DNA of 64,000 nt from an uncultured Blastocatellia bacterium (GCA_937934745.1 CALGZC010000016.1:1-64000), one strand, 5' to 3'. Numbered from the stretch's first letter, positions 36,442 through 45,422 are shown. Numbers and translations are program-made. The notes: generated by a model from the sequence alone, not told the origin.

Positions 36442-36968
36442 GGGTGATCCATTCCGGTGTCATCGGCTGAACTGTCGGTCAAATCGGCTATGTAAGCTTC
36501 GATCTGGCGAACAACAATGCTGGTGTACAGTCTGTGGCGCATCGGCGCATCAAGTGTCACCAGACAGGTCGGACACAGGCGGCCGGTTAGCGCTGTGAGC
36601 CGACGACCGCAGCCGGCACAGTGTTCTGAAAGAAAGCGGATGGTCTCATTGGCGGCAGCTTCCCACTGTGGATGCGCGTCAAAACGGGCCGGTTCTAGGG
36701 CGCTGAGTTCCCAAACGGTCAGCGCCAACACCCCAACTTCCTCCCAACCGACCGTGTAACTCACCGTCGGATCGAAGATAGAGCGCGCGCGCAGCGGTCG
36801 GTCGGTAACGTCGCTGAGGATGCGCAAAAGGGCCTGCCGGTACTTGTGAAGATGTTGTTTGGCAGCGTAGTGCTGGGTATCCACCGTTGCTAGGAACGTC
36901 AGGACGGCAGCCGTCTGAGGAGTTCGCTCTAGCGCAGCATAATGTCGTGGAAGGACAACAGAACGCAA
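36438..36968 (-). CDS. Hypothetical zinc-ribbon protein
   Basis: A 176-residue protein not recognised as a known family. Two CxxC pairs (CAGCGRR and, ten residues later, CPTC, about 116-134) should bind one zinc. The N-terminal half is probably helical (HYAAKQHLHKYRQALLRIL), with an acidic C-terminal tail. Only TTG (36968) or CTG starts are available in frame, and an in-frame stop lies shortly upstream, so the start is weakly supported. Its stop overlaps the start of the degenerate oxidoreductase gene (ATGA), so the two are translated together and may act together. Confidence 0.55.
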   Translation of the reverse strand: MRSVVLPRHYAALERTPQTAAVLTFLATVDTQHYAAKQHLHKYRQALLRILSDVTDRPLRARSIFDPTVSYTVGWEEVGVLALTVWELSALEPARFDAHPQWEAAANETIRFLSEHCAGCGRRLTALTGRLCPTCLVTLDAPMRHRLYTSIVVRQIEAYIADLTDSSADDTGMDHP

Positions 36969-37092
36969 GCGTTCCGTCGCGGGCAGCCCCGGGGCCCCAA
37001 AAAGCGCTCACATCATTCGGTTTTGATGAAAGGCATGTTATACACCCAGGCAGAACTGCATCTTTGTACCACGTCAAAGGAGTTTTTTCAGG

Positions 37093-38274
37093 ATGTCTGC
37101 TGCCGCGCCTGTTGCCGCCTCCACGCCTGGTTCTGCCCTCACCGTCCTGTCGGATGAAGAGCGTTTGTTTCGTGACAGCGTTGCCGACTTCGCCCGTGAG
37201 CGCATCCGTCCCCATGTCGCCCGCATGGACGAAGCGGGGAGCTTCGAGAAAGCCCTCCTTGACCAGTGCTTTGAACTCGGTTTGATGGGGATTGAAATTC
37301 CGGTCGAGTATCACGGCTCCGGCGGGTCGTTTTTTATGGCTGTTCTTGCCGTCGAGGAGCTTGGCAAGGTGGATGCTTCGGCATCGGTCATCGTGGATGT
37401 GCAAAATACGCTGGTCAACAATGCCCTGATGCGCTGGGGAACGCCGGAGCAGCAAAAACGGTACCTGCCGCAACTGGCGACGCACCTGGTAGCGTCGTAT
37501 GCCCTGTCGGAAGCCGGTTCGGGCAGCGACGCCTTTGCGCTTGCCTGTCGTGCCGTGGATCAGGGTGAGTACTGGGAACTGACGGGGCGCAAGCTCTGGA
37601 TTACCAATGCTGCCGAAGCTGGTCTGTTTATCGTGTTTGCAACCGTCAACCCAGAGGCGGGCTACAAGGGGATCACGGCCTTCCTTGTCGAACGTGATAT
37701 GCCGGGTTTCGCAGTCGGCAAAAAGGAAAACAAGCTCGGTATTCGTGCATCCTCAACTTGCGAGTTGATTCTGGAAGGTTGTCGTGTTCCGAAAGCCAAT
37801 GTGTTGGGCGAAGTGGGCAAGGGCTACAAAATTGCCATTGAGACGCTCAACGAAGGGCGGATCGGTATCGGTGCGCAAATGGTCGGCGTTGCGGCCGGGG
37901 CTTTGGAACATGGCATTCGCTACGCTAAGGAGCGGGTGCAGTTCGGAAAGCGGATTGCCGACTTCCAGGCCATTCAACACCAGATTGCCGAGCTGGCGAC
38001 GCATATCGAAGCCGCACGCCTTATGGTGTATAACGCGGCCCGGCTGCGTGATGCCGGACAGCCGTTTGTCAAGGAAGCGGCTATGACTAAGTGGTTTGCG
38101 TCACAGGTTGCCGAAAGCGTAACCTCGCAGGTGGTGGAAATTTTTGGCGGCTACGGTTTCACCAAGGAGTATCCGGTTGAAAAGTACTTCCGCGACTCAA
38201 AAATCGGCAAGATTTACGAAGGCACTTCGTTTATGCAGCTCAATACCATTGCGAAGCTCCTGCTGGCAGACTGA
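37093..38274 (+). CDS. Acyl-CoA dehydrogenase
   Basis: A 393-residue FAD enzyme that introduces the alpha-beta double bond in acyl-CoA, feeding electrons to ETF. Motifs: SYALSEAGSGSDAFAL (FAD binding), KLWITNAAEAGLFIVFA, RIGIGAQMVGVAAGALE, RVQFGKRIADFQAIQH and FGGYGFTKEYPVEKYFRDSK. The catalytic base is Glu376 in KIYEGTSFMQ, as in short- and medium-chain enzymes. Strong AAAGGAG site ten bases before the ATG. It stands alone in its orientation with no ETF or thiolase genes nearby. Confidence 0.95.
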   Translation: MSAAAPVAASTPGSALTVLSDEERLFRDSVADFARERIRPHVARMDEAGSFEKALLDQCFELGLMGIEIPVEYHGSGGSFFMAVLAVEELGKVDASASVIVDVQNTLVNNALMRWGTPEQQKRYLPQLATHLVASYALSEAGSGSDAFALACRAVDQGEYWELTGRKLWITNAAEAGLFIVFATVNPEAGYKGITAFLVERDMPGFAVGKKENKLGIRASSTCELILEGCRVPKANVLGEVGKGYKIAIETLNEGRIGIGAQMVGVAAGALEHGIRYAKERVQFGKRIADFQAIQHQIAELATHIEAARLMVYNAARLRDAGQPFVKEAAMTKWFASQVAESVTSQVVEIFGGYGFTKEYPVEKYFRDSKIGKIYEGTSFMQLNTIAKLLLAD

Positions 38275-38473
38275 GATCAGACTGACGGGTAGCCCAGGTG
38301 ATGCAGCAGCTCGGTCGCTGCCAGCTGCCGCCTTGTCAAACCAGGTGGGGCAGGGCAGTGGTGCAGCCCGGTAGGGCCGTCTGACAGTTGTCGGCGGTGA
38401 CCCTGTGTTGTCCGGGTTCACATCGACGCCGACGCCTGGCAATTTTTCGCTTTGCTTTTCTCCGAGGAGGAGT

Positions 38474-39427
38474 ATGGCGGCCGACAACAACCAGAATGAC
38501 CTGTTGATTGTCGGCGGCGGGCCGGCCGGCATCGCTGCTGCCTTGTGGGGAAAACGGTTGGGCTTGAATCCGCTGTTGCTGGAGGCGGCCGCGCAACTGG
38601 GCGGGCAGTTGCTGCGGAGCCATAACCGTTCTGTGGACTGTCCCGGTTTTTATGGTTTGGTTGGAGCCGACATTGCCGAGCGGCTGACGGTGCATCTGGT
38701 CCGTGAAGGCGTTCGCTTTGAAACCCAAGCCCCGGTAACGCAGATTGACTGTGCTACCAAGACGGTGGTCGTGCACGGTGCCGTCACGTATGCCGGGCGT
38801 GCGCTTGTGTTGGCGCTGGGTGTCCGCAAGCGGAAACTTGGCATTCCCGGCGAACAGGAATTCGCCGGCCGCGGCGTCAGCACATCTGCCACCCGTGACA
38901 AAGGCCAGTATGTCGGGCGGGAAGTCGTCGTTGTCGGCGGCGGCGACGGCGCTTTCGAGGAAGCACTGCTGTTAGACGAGGCGGGGGCGCACGTCACACT
39001 GGTCCATCGTTCGGCGAACTTCCGAGCGCGGCCGCTCTACCGTGACCGCGTGCTGGGCCATCCGCGCATCCGTGTCATAACCCATGCCCGTTTGACAACC
39101 ATTGAGGGGACAGGCTGGGTCGAGCGTGTCACAATCAAAGTGTCGCCCCCTGATGCGCCCCCACACCAGATGACTCTGCCCGTTGACGGCGTCTTCCCGG
39201 CGCTCGGCGTCATGGCCGATACAGAACTGGTTGCCGGGCAGGTGGCGCGCGATGCCGATGGGTACATCCTGACCGACCGCCATGGAGCTACTTCCTGTCC
39301 TGGCGTTTGGGCCTGCGGTGATACAACGCGCCCGCTGCTGTCCAGTCTTTCGACGGCGTTTGGCGATGGGGCAACAGTCGCCAAAGCCGCGTTCGATTGG
39401 CTCGAAGCCCAAGAACAATCACGGTAG
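38474..39427 (+). CDS. Thioredoxin reductase-like flavoprotein lacking the CxxC
   Basis: A 317-residue FAD/NAD(P)H oxidoreductase of thioredoxin reductase size and order. The FAD motif is LIVGGGPAGIAAALWGKRLG, the NAD(P)H motif is VVVVGGGDGAFEEALLL, and the C-terminal FAD motif is GVWACGDTTRPL. The redox disulfide CATC is replaced by SATR (residues 138-141). It cannot reduce thioredoxin by the normal route. Related CxxC-less proteins act as ferredoxin-NADP+ reductases in green sulfur bacteria and Bacillus, which is a reasonable guess in a phototroph. GAGGAGG site just upstream of the ATG at 38474; the frame is open from 38405. Confidence 0.85.
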   Translation: MAADNNQNDLLIVGGGPAGIAAALWGKRLGLNPLLLEAAAQLGGQLLRSHNRSVDCPGFYGLVGADIAERLTVHLVREGVRFETQAPVTQIDCATKTVVVHGAVTYAGRALVLALGVRKRKLGIPGEQEFAGRGVSTSATRDKGQYVGREVVVVGGGDGAFEEALLLDEAGAHVTLVHRSANFRARPLYRDRVLGHPRIRVITHARLTTIEGTGWVERVTIKVSPPDAPPHQMTLPVDGVFPALGVMADTELVAGQVARDADGYILTDRHGATSCPGVWACGDTTRPLLSSLSTAFGDGATVAKAAFDWLEAQEQSR

Positions 39428-39506
39428 TCGGTGTGAGGAAGCTTTGGCTATCGTAGCACCGATTCCCCACCTATCTCCCTATCTTGTAACCTTCTGGGGG
39501 TAGCGC

Positions 39507-40928
39507 ATGCTCTTGTATGAAATCAATGCGCGACTGAACGGACAGCGTTTTGCCGACATGACTGATAATCAGCTCAGTGCCTATGCGGCATTAGGCTTTG
39601 ACGCCTTGTGGTTGATGGGTGTTTGGGCCATTGGCCCAGCAGGTGTTGCGCTATCGAAGCGATACGCGCCGGATTTCGTCGGCTCGCCCTACGCCATCAG
39701 TGACTATCGTTTCAACCCGGAGCTTGGCGACGAAGAAACGTTTGCCGCCCTGCGCCGCCGCGCGCATCAGCACGGCCTGCGGTTGATACTCGATTTCATT
39801 CCGAACCACTTTGCGCACGATACCCCGCTGATTGGGACGCACCCGGAATACTTCATGCACAGCAACCCGGAATGGCGCGACGAGTACGCCGAGGATTACT
39901 ACTGGCATCCTTCGGGACGGCGACTGGCACACGGCAAAGACCCGCACTTTGCCGGTTGGAACGATACCGTCCAGCTCGACTACACGGTCGCTGCGACGCG
40001 CGCTTACATGCGCAATGTCCTGGTGCGTTTGGCGGCGCTGTGCGACGGTGTGCGGTGTGATATGGCCATGCTGGTGTTGCGCGAACAAATCCGCCGCCAG
40101 TGGTATCCCCGTTTACCCCGTGAGGTCTTTGACCGAGCCATGCCGGGGGAGTTTTGGGACGACGCCATTGCCGCTGCCAAGCGCGTCAATCCTGATTTCA
40201 TTCTCATTGCCGAAGCATACTGGGATACGGAAATGTATCTCATCTCGCTGGGCTTTGATTACGCTTACGATAAGCGATTGCTGGATTGCCTGGTGGCACC
40301 GGATGCACCCCGCGCCGTTGCAGAACGCCTGCGCTTGGTGTCGAAAGTCTTTCTCAACCACACGGTACGCTTTGTTGAAAATCACGACGAAGACCGGGCG
40401 GCCGCGCGGCTTGCACCGCTCGCCAACCGCCGGGCGGCCGCGCTAGTGTGTCTCTTGCCGGGCGTGCCGTTGATTCACCAGGGGCAAATGGAGGGGATGA
40501 CAGAGAAGATTCCTGTTCAGCGCGTCCGTCCACTGCACCCACATACGCCGGATACCGCGCTGCAGGCTTATTTTGCAGATTTGCTCCGCTTGGCGCGGCG
40601 CCCTCTCTTCCGCGCGGGAGACTACAGCTACGCCGAGTCAAACATCCCGCATGTGGTCAGCTTCTGGCGCACCGACGGCAAATACGTTGAGCTGGTGCTG
40701 ATTCCCGTTGGTCAAGAAGCGGTGGACGTACCTGCGTCTCCGCGTGTCACACCACCGCCCCCAGCCTATCGGGCTGACCCTCACGCGGCGCGGTTGCCCG
40801 GACGTGATGAGCCTTGGCTGCAGGTCACGCCGCAGCAGGATGGCTGGCAACTTCAGGCAGCACCGCTGGCAGCCGGCTTTGCCGCCGCCCCCTTTTTGCG
40901 GGTTGTTTTTGAAGTGCAGGGTAGCTGA
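39507..40928 (+). CDS. GH13 alpha-amylase-family enzyme
   Basis: A 473-residue alpha-glucan-active enzyme. TIM-barrel motifs are in order: LRLILDFIPNHFA (region I), DGVRCDMA with nucleophile Asp185 (II), LIAEAYW with acid/base Glu236 (III), and FVENHDED with Asp294 (IV). All catalytic residues are present. There is no signal peptide, so it acts in the cytosol, perhaps on glycogen or a maltooligosaccharide. Substrate cannot be set from sequence. The methyltransferase gene starts one base inside its stop (TGATG), so the pair is translated together. Confidence 0.9.
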   Translation: MLLYEINARLNGQRFADMTDNQLSAYAALGFDALWLMGVWAIGPAGVALSKRYAPDFVGSPYAISDYRFNPELGDEETFAALRRRAHQHGLRLILDFIPNHFAHDTPLIGTHPEYFMHSNPEWRDEYAEDYYWHPSGRRLAHGKDPHFAGWNDTVQLDYTVAATRAYMRNVLVRLAALCDGVRCDMAMLVLREQIRRQWYPRLPREVFDRAMPGEFWDDAIAAAKRVNPDFILIAEAYWDTEMYLISLGFDYAYDKRLLDCLVAPDAPRAVAERLRLVSKVFLNHTVRFVENHDEDRAAARLAPLANRRAAALVCLLPGVPLIHQGQMEGMTEKIPVQRVRPLHPHTPDTALQAYFADLLRLARRPLFRAGDYSYAESNIPHVVSFWRTDGKYVELVLIPVGQEAVDVPASPRVTPPPPAYRADPHAARLPGRDEPWLQVTPQQDGWQLQAAPLAAGFAAAPFLRVVFEVQGS

Positions 40929-41761
40929 TGATGGACATGCGGTTGGCGACGCTGGTGCCGCGACTGCGCTGCCCGGTCTGCGCCGGTGTGGGGATGGACT
41001 TTCACGGCCAAGGCCGCACCGGGACGCTGGTCTGCCGGCAGTGCAACGCCCAATTCCCGCTCCGCGACGGGCTGGCTGACTTGCTGCCGAACGGCACTCC
41101 ATCTCTGACGGTTGCCCAGTTGACCGGGCAATGGCAGGTGACGGCAGCGGTGTACGAACGTTGGTGGCGAACCCGCGCCCTGTCTTTGCTGTCGGGCGAA
41201 GACTTTCCGCCGGCGCGCGAAATCGGTTTGCTGCTAGAAGCGTTGGAACCGACGTTGACCGAGGACGGCTTGTGGCTCGACGCCGCTTGTTCAACGAGTT
41301 ACTACGGCCGGCCTATAGCCAAGCGCTTGCTCGAACTGGGACGGACAGGATCGCTTGTCGTCGGTATTGATCTCTCGTGGCGGATGCTAGAGGAGGCACG
41401 CGCTTACGCCGTTCGTGAGGGCGTCGCCGATGCCATGCTCTGGCTGCGCGCCGATATGCAGTGCCTTCCGTTGAGCGATGCATCGGTCTCCGGGATTGCT
41501 TGTGGTGGTTCGCTCAACGAGTACCGCGACGCACTGACCGTCTTGAGGGAAGAACGGCGCGTTTTGCGCCCTGACATTGGACGTTGCTTTGTGATGAACC
41601 AGCTGAACCCGCCGTTGGTGATACGCCTGGCCCTGTCGGCGCTGGGTGGGTTGACATTTTTTACGCGCCAGTCGCTGGACGAAATGTTTACTGCCGCCGG
41701 CTTGCGTAAGTTGACGGCGCAGGATTTCGGCTATCTTGCCATCACGGTGCTGACGGCTTAG
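40928..41761 (+). CDS. SAM-dependent methyltransferase with N-terminal zinc ribbon
   Basis: A 277-residue class I methyltransferase. The N-terminus is a Trm112-like zinc ribbon (RCPVCAG, about 15-20, and VCRQCNAQFPLRDG, about 35-50). The Rossmann part has an unusual motif I (LWLDAACSTSYYGRP) followed by VVGIDLSWRMLEEARAYA and RADMQCLPLSDASVSGI. The substrate is not known. Ribbon-fused relatives methylate small molecules, quinone precursors or rRNA. The start (ATG 40928 or the adjoining 40931) overlaps the GH13 stop. Confidence 0.85.
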   Translation: MMDMRLATLVPRLRCPVCAGVGMDFHGQGRTGTLVCRQCNAQFPLRDGLADLLPNGTPSLTVAQLTGQWQVTAAVYERWWRTRALSLLSGEDFPPAREIGLLLEALEPTLTEDGLWLDAACSTSYYGRPIAKRLLELGRTGSLVVGIDLSWRMLEEARAYAVREGVADAMLWLRADMQCLPLSDASVSGIACGGSLNEYRDALTVLREERRVLRPDIGRCFVMNQLNPPLVIRLALSALGGLTFFTRQSLDEMFTAAGLRKLTAQDFGYLAITVLTA

Positions 41762-41836
41762 CCGGCGTTTGCACCGTCGCCGCCGAGCCGATACTGAGTT
41801 CCTGCTGGGCCGGACTTGTGTCTATCAGGCGTCTGA

Positions 41837-42670
41837 TCAGGCCGTTTGTGCAGCCGATGAAACCGTCTTCTCCCGCCATCGGATCGGCCGAACCTCAGGG
41901 AGGAGACCGTATTGAGCCGCTAACTGCCAGTAGTGCGTCAGTCCGGCAATGTCTTCGGCATCCAACCCATAGTGGATGTTTTCCGTTAGATAAGTAGTCA
42001 GTTCGTCTGCCGGCAGACCGAGTGCTGGAGCGTACTGCGCTGCCAGCGCCGGCCGGGCGCGCAGACCCGCATCCCGCGCCGCAGTGAAATCCACCGCACG
42101 AACTTGAGGTTCGACCTCGGCGCGCACCGCCCAGACGGCAAAGACAAACGGTAAACCCGTCCATCGCCGCCATTCGGCGGCCAGGTCACGGACTTCCAGT
42201 CCTTGCCGATCAAAGGTGAGCGCCGGATCGCCGATGATCACGGCGGCATCATATTGGGCAAGCATCTGCGGTATGTTTGGCGGAGCCGGATGAAACGTCG
42301 CCGTCTGGCCGTACAACGCTGCGAAAAGGAGACGTGTGAGTGCTGCCGAAGTGCGCGAGGCCGTGTCAAGCGCGACCGTCCGAACAGCAGCCAGGGGTTT
42401 CTTAAGGACCAGAAGGACGCTGCGGACGGCGTGTTTGGCGCCAATGGCTACACCCGGCACCAGGAGAAGATTCGGAATGCGTTGGTACTCAACAGCAGGA
42501 ATGAGCGCCGCCGCTACATCGCCTTGCTGCAACAACGCCGCACATCGCGATGGCGCTGCATCTGTGATGAGTCGGCAGCGACCGCGCTGTTCGCCGACGA
42601 GAAAATCATGTATCAGTACGGCAGAGTTCAAATAATCGGAAGCCGCGATGCTGGGCAGAGCGTAGGCCAC
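41837..42670 (-). CDS. mqnA: Chorismate dehydratase, futalosine menaquinone pathway
   Basis: A 277-residue MqnA-type enzyme that removes water from chorismate to give 3-enolpyruvyl-benzoate, the first step of the futalosine route to menaquinone. The sequence has IAASDYLNSAVLIHDF, CAALLQQGDVAAALIPAVEYQRI, DTASRTSAALTRLL, AAVIIGDPAL and LPFVFAVWAVR, as in the MqnA/MqnD periplasmic-binding-like fold. GTG start seven bases after the def stop; the two form an operon. No other mqn genes are in the window. MqnD is the alternative, but length and motifs fit MqnA better. Confidence 0.88.
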   Translation of the reverse strand: MAYALPSIAASDYLNSAVLIHDFLVGEQRGRCRLITDAAPSRCAALLQQGDVAAALIPAVEYQRIPNLLLVPGVAIGAKHAVRSVLLVLKKPLAAVRTVALDTASRTSAALTRLLFAALYGQTATFHPAPPNIPQMLAQYDAAVIIGDPALTFDRQGLEVRDLAAEWRRWTGLPFVFAVWAVRAEVEPQVRAVDFTAARDAGLRARPALAAQYAPALGLPADELTTYLTENIHYGLDAEDIAGLTHYWQLAAQYGLLPEVRPIRWREKTVSSAAQTA

Positions 42671-42677
42671 GGTTGAG

Positions 42678-43181
42678 TTACCACTTTCCTTCGCGCTTGA
42701 GTTTCTGGATCTTGCGCCGAATCATCTCCCGCCGCAGCGGGCTCGCCTTGTCAATGAACAGGTTGCCTTCCAAATGGTCGTACTCGTGGAGGACACACCG
42801 GGCTTCGAGGTCGAGAAAGTCGCCTTCAAACCACTCTCCCCGGACGTTCTGAGCGCGGACCACGACGCGCGCCGCACGTTCGACCTCAAAGTAAATACCG
42901 GGGAAACTCAGACAGCCTTCATCCCCCGTCTGACGCCCCTCGGTGAGCAAGATCTCAGGGTTGATGAAGACAAACTGACGGTCGTGCGCTTTGCTGCAAT
43001 CCATGACAAACAGGCGCTTTGAAACACCAACCTGCGGGGCAGCCAGCCCGACGCCTGGCGCGTCATACATTGTTTCAAACATGTCCGCGACGAGTTGGGC
43101 CAGGGCTTCATCAAACGTTGTCACCGGAGCGGTTTTTTCGGTCAGGACTTTGGCTCCGTACTTGACGATTTCACGTTTCAT
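42678..43181 (-). CDS. def: Peptide deformylase
   Basis: A 167-residue metalloenzyme that removes the N-formyl group from new proteins. All three motifs are present: GVGLAAPQVG (43-52), EGCLSFPG with metal ligand Cys90, and HEYDHLEG with metal ligands His132 and His136 and catalytic Glu133. The usual HEIDH or HEFDH is HEYDH, a tolerated variant. It is followed directly by mqnA. fmt, its usual neighbour, is not present. Confidence 0.96.
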   Translation of the reverse strand: MKREIVKYGAKVLTEKTAPVTTFDEALAQLVADMFETMYDAPGVGLAAPQVGVSKRLFVMDCSKAHDRQFVFINPEILLTEGRQTGDEGCLSFPGIYFEVERAARVVVRAQNVRGEWFEGDFLDLEARCVLHEYDHLEGNLFIDKASPLRREMIRRKIQKLKREGKW

Positions 43182-43527
43182 GCGTTGTCATTCCACCTTT
43201 CAGCTTGACCGTATCCGTGCTTATCGGCAGTCAAGCGTTTGCCGACGCTGTAGTTTGGGTATGCAGTAGGATAGCACTGCTGCGCAATGCATCCCGGCGA
43301 ATTCGCCGGCTGTTGCCGTGGTGACGCCGTGCTGCTGCCCGGGCCGCTCGGTACGGAGGGCCCTTCTGGCCGTTCATTGTCTGTGCCCAGGTCGGATTCA
43401 GACCTAGAAGCTAACCAGAAGCTTTTGCCTGTGCCACCGATGAGTCTGGTGGTGTCGATGGACTCGCCCTTGGCACTTCTCGGCAAGGCTGTTAGACTGC
43501 GTGCGGCCTTGTATAGAACAAAGGGAC
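43182..43527. other. Non-coding stretch upstream of def and pspA
   Basis: About 345 bases between the divergent def and pspA genes. Reading both strands shows short frames only, without a recognisable protein, tRNA or repeat. It probably holds the def promoter on the minus strand. Confidence 0.5.
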
Positions 43528-43556
43528 TTGACCGCTCGATGTAAAGTCTTCATACA
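43528..43556 (+). promoter_or_regulatory. Candidate sigma-70 promoter for pspA
   Basis: TTGACC at 43528-43533, a 17-base spacer, and CATACA at 43551-43556, 63 bases before the chosen pspA start. The -35 box matches five of six consensus bases. The -10 box is a weaker match. Confidence 0.35.
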
Positions 43557-43619
43557 AGGCCCGTGTTAGCGTTTTCGGCGCGTTCGCTGACGACATCTCG
43601 GCGCGGAGGCATGCAGTCC

Positions 43620-44363
43620 ATGTGGGAAAGGTTGAAACGCCTGTTCCGTTCCATTTTCGGCGGTATGATTGATGCCGCCGAAGATCCGGAACTCATTCTT
43701 CAGCAAATCATCCGTGACATGCGCGACCAAGTTCCGAAGTTGAACGAAAACGTTGCGCAGGTCATGTCGAACGAAAAGCTCCTTGAGCGGGAAGTGGCTA
43801 CCCTGGAGCGTGAAATTACTGACCTCGACGGTAAGATCAAAGCCGCTATCAAGATGGGGCGCGACGATATTGCGACCACCTACATTGCCTCAATGCAGGA
43901 AAAGCAAAACTCACTGGCCCGCGCTAAGGAGCAGCTTGTGGTTGCAAAGAAAGCCTCTCAGCAGGCGATCCGCTTCCGCGATGAGTACCTGCTTAAGATG
44001 AAGCGGAAGCAGGACGAAGCAACGCAGCTGATCAGTGAAAGCAAACGCGCCCGCATGCAAGAGCAGTTGGCGGCAACCATGGCTTCTTTCCAGATCGGTG
44101 ATCCGGCCGGGTCGTTTGATGAAATGCGGGAGAAAATCAGTCGCCGGGCCGCTGCCGCCGAAGCCAAAATGGAGCTTGCCAACTCCGGCGTAGATTCCCA
44201 AATGGCCCAGATCGAACGTGAGGCCTTTAACATCCAGGCCCAAGAAGCACTTGTGGCCTATAAACGGCAGATGGGACTCATCCCTGATGAGCCGGCAGCG
44301 CTGGCGGAGTCTCCCGGCAGTGAACGAACCCTAGGGCCAGCGCAACGCAAGGCGCTTGAGTAA
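43620..44363 (+). CDS. pspA: PspA/IM30 (Vipp1) family membrane-stress protein
   Basis: A 247-residue ESCRT-III-like protein that coats and protects the inner membrane, and in phototrophs (Vipp1) supports photosynthetic membranes. The N-terminal amphipathic helix is MWERLKRLFRSIFGGM, followed by EDPELILQQIIRDMRDQVPKL and long coiled-coil helices (about 30-210). The start at 43620 is chosen because GGAGG at 43605-43609 is ten bases away; the in-frame ATG at 43611 would be too close. The pspF and pspBC partners are absent. Confidence 0.92.
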   Translation: MWERLKRLFRSIFGGMIDAAEDPELILQQIIRDMRDQVPKLNENVAQVMSNEKLLEREVATLEREITDLDGKIKAAIKMGRDDIATTYIASMQEKQNSLARAKEQLVVAKKASQQAIRFRDEYLLKMKRKQDEATQLISESKRARMQEQLAATMASFQIGDPAGSFDEMREKISRRAAAAEAKMELANSGVDSQMAQIEREAFNIQAQEALVAYKRQMGLIPDEPAALAESPGSERTLGPAQRKALE

Positions 44364-44424
44364 GGCAGGTGTTCAAAAAGTCAGGCTAACGAAGCGGGCA
44401 GGTTACTCTCCAAAGTGCCTGTCT

Positions 44425-45237
44425 TTACTGTGTAGGGGGACGATTTGTGGTGGGTGGCGGCCAGTGAAATGTGGCCACGACCGGGGCATGGTCAGACGGA
44501 CGTTGTTTGGCGCGTTCCGTTGCATCAATTGCCGTCTGAATGCAGGTATCGGCAAGCGGTTGCGTCGCCCAGATGTGGTCAATTCGCCACCCCCGGTTGC
44601 GGGCAAACCCGCCACTGCGGTAGTCCCACCAGCTGTATAACCCTGCTTCTGCCGGATGCTGTTCACGAACAACATCGCGCAACCCCCAGTGTCGCCAACG
44701 CTCGAGGAACGCATGCTCCCGCGAGTGAAACATGACGGTCTCCCGGTTGCGCTCCGGGTCGTACACGTCAATATCTGCCGGAGCAATGTTGTAATCACCG
44801 CAAACTAACAGTGGATGCTCCGGCCGCAACGTGGTGGTGAGAAACGTTGTGAAGCGCTCCAGAAATTCGAGCTTGTAAGCAAACTTGGGCGAGCTGACTG
44901 CTTCTCCGTTAGGAACGTACACCGAAATAATGTCCACCCCGTAGAAGGTTGCCATAAGGAAACGCCGCTGTGCGTCAGGTGGGTCGTCCGGCAGCCCGCG
45001 CCGAACGTTTGTGGGGTCGTCAAAGGACAGCAACGCCACCCCGTTGTAGCCTTTTTGACCGTGCACTGTAGCCACGTAGCCGAGACGCTCAAAAGCGTCA
45101 AACGGAAAGTCTTCGTCCGAAACCTTGGTTTCCTGAAGGCAAAGCACATCGGGTTCATGCCGTTCGAGCCAATCCAGGACGTGCGGCAGCCGAACGCGAA
45201 TGGAGTTAACGTTCCAGGTCGCAACCGTTAGCGTCAT
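44425..45237 (-). CDS. xth: Exodeoxyribonuclease III
   Basis: A 270-residue AP endonuclease and 3'-5' exonuclease of base excision repair. Motifs: VATWNVNSIRVRLPHV, LCLQETKVSDEDFP, GQKGYNGVALLS, CGDYNIAPADIDVYDP and the C-terminal RIDHIWATQPL with SDHAPVVATF. All catalytic residues (Asn, Glu, Asp, His) can be seen. Full length for the family. It is divergent from dnaX, with about 185 bases between the start codons. Confidence 0.96.
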   Translation of the reverse strand: MTLTVATWNVNSIRVRLPHVLDWLERHEPDVLCLQETKVSDEDFPFDAFERLGYVATVHGQKGYNGVALLSFDDPTNVRRGLPDDPPDAQRRFLMATFYGVDIISVYVPNGEAVSSPKFAYKLEFLERFTTFLTTTLRPEHPLLVCGDYNIAPADIDVYDPERNRETVMFHSREHAFLERWRHWGLRDVVREQHPAEAGLYSWWDYRSGGFARNRGWRIDHIWATQPLADTCIQTAIDATERAKQRPSDHAPVVATFHWPPPTTNRPPTQ

Positions 45238-45422
45238 CGTTCACAGAGTATGCAATCCCGGGGCAGTGGCGCAAACCGGTCTGTGGGTTGTTGCCCCTGG
45301 GTCGGCGTATGCCGTTATTGCTGGACGTGCGCCCCAACGCCGACTTGCTCACTGACGCACCGGAGCGGGTTGTTGTCAGGAAGACTTGCCGTCCGCAACG
45401 CACGTCGGTAGGCTTTCTTGCA

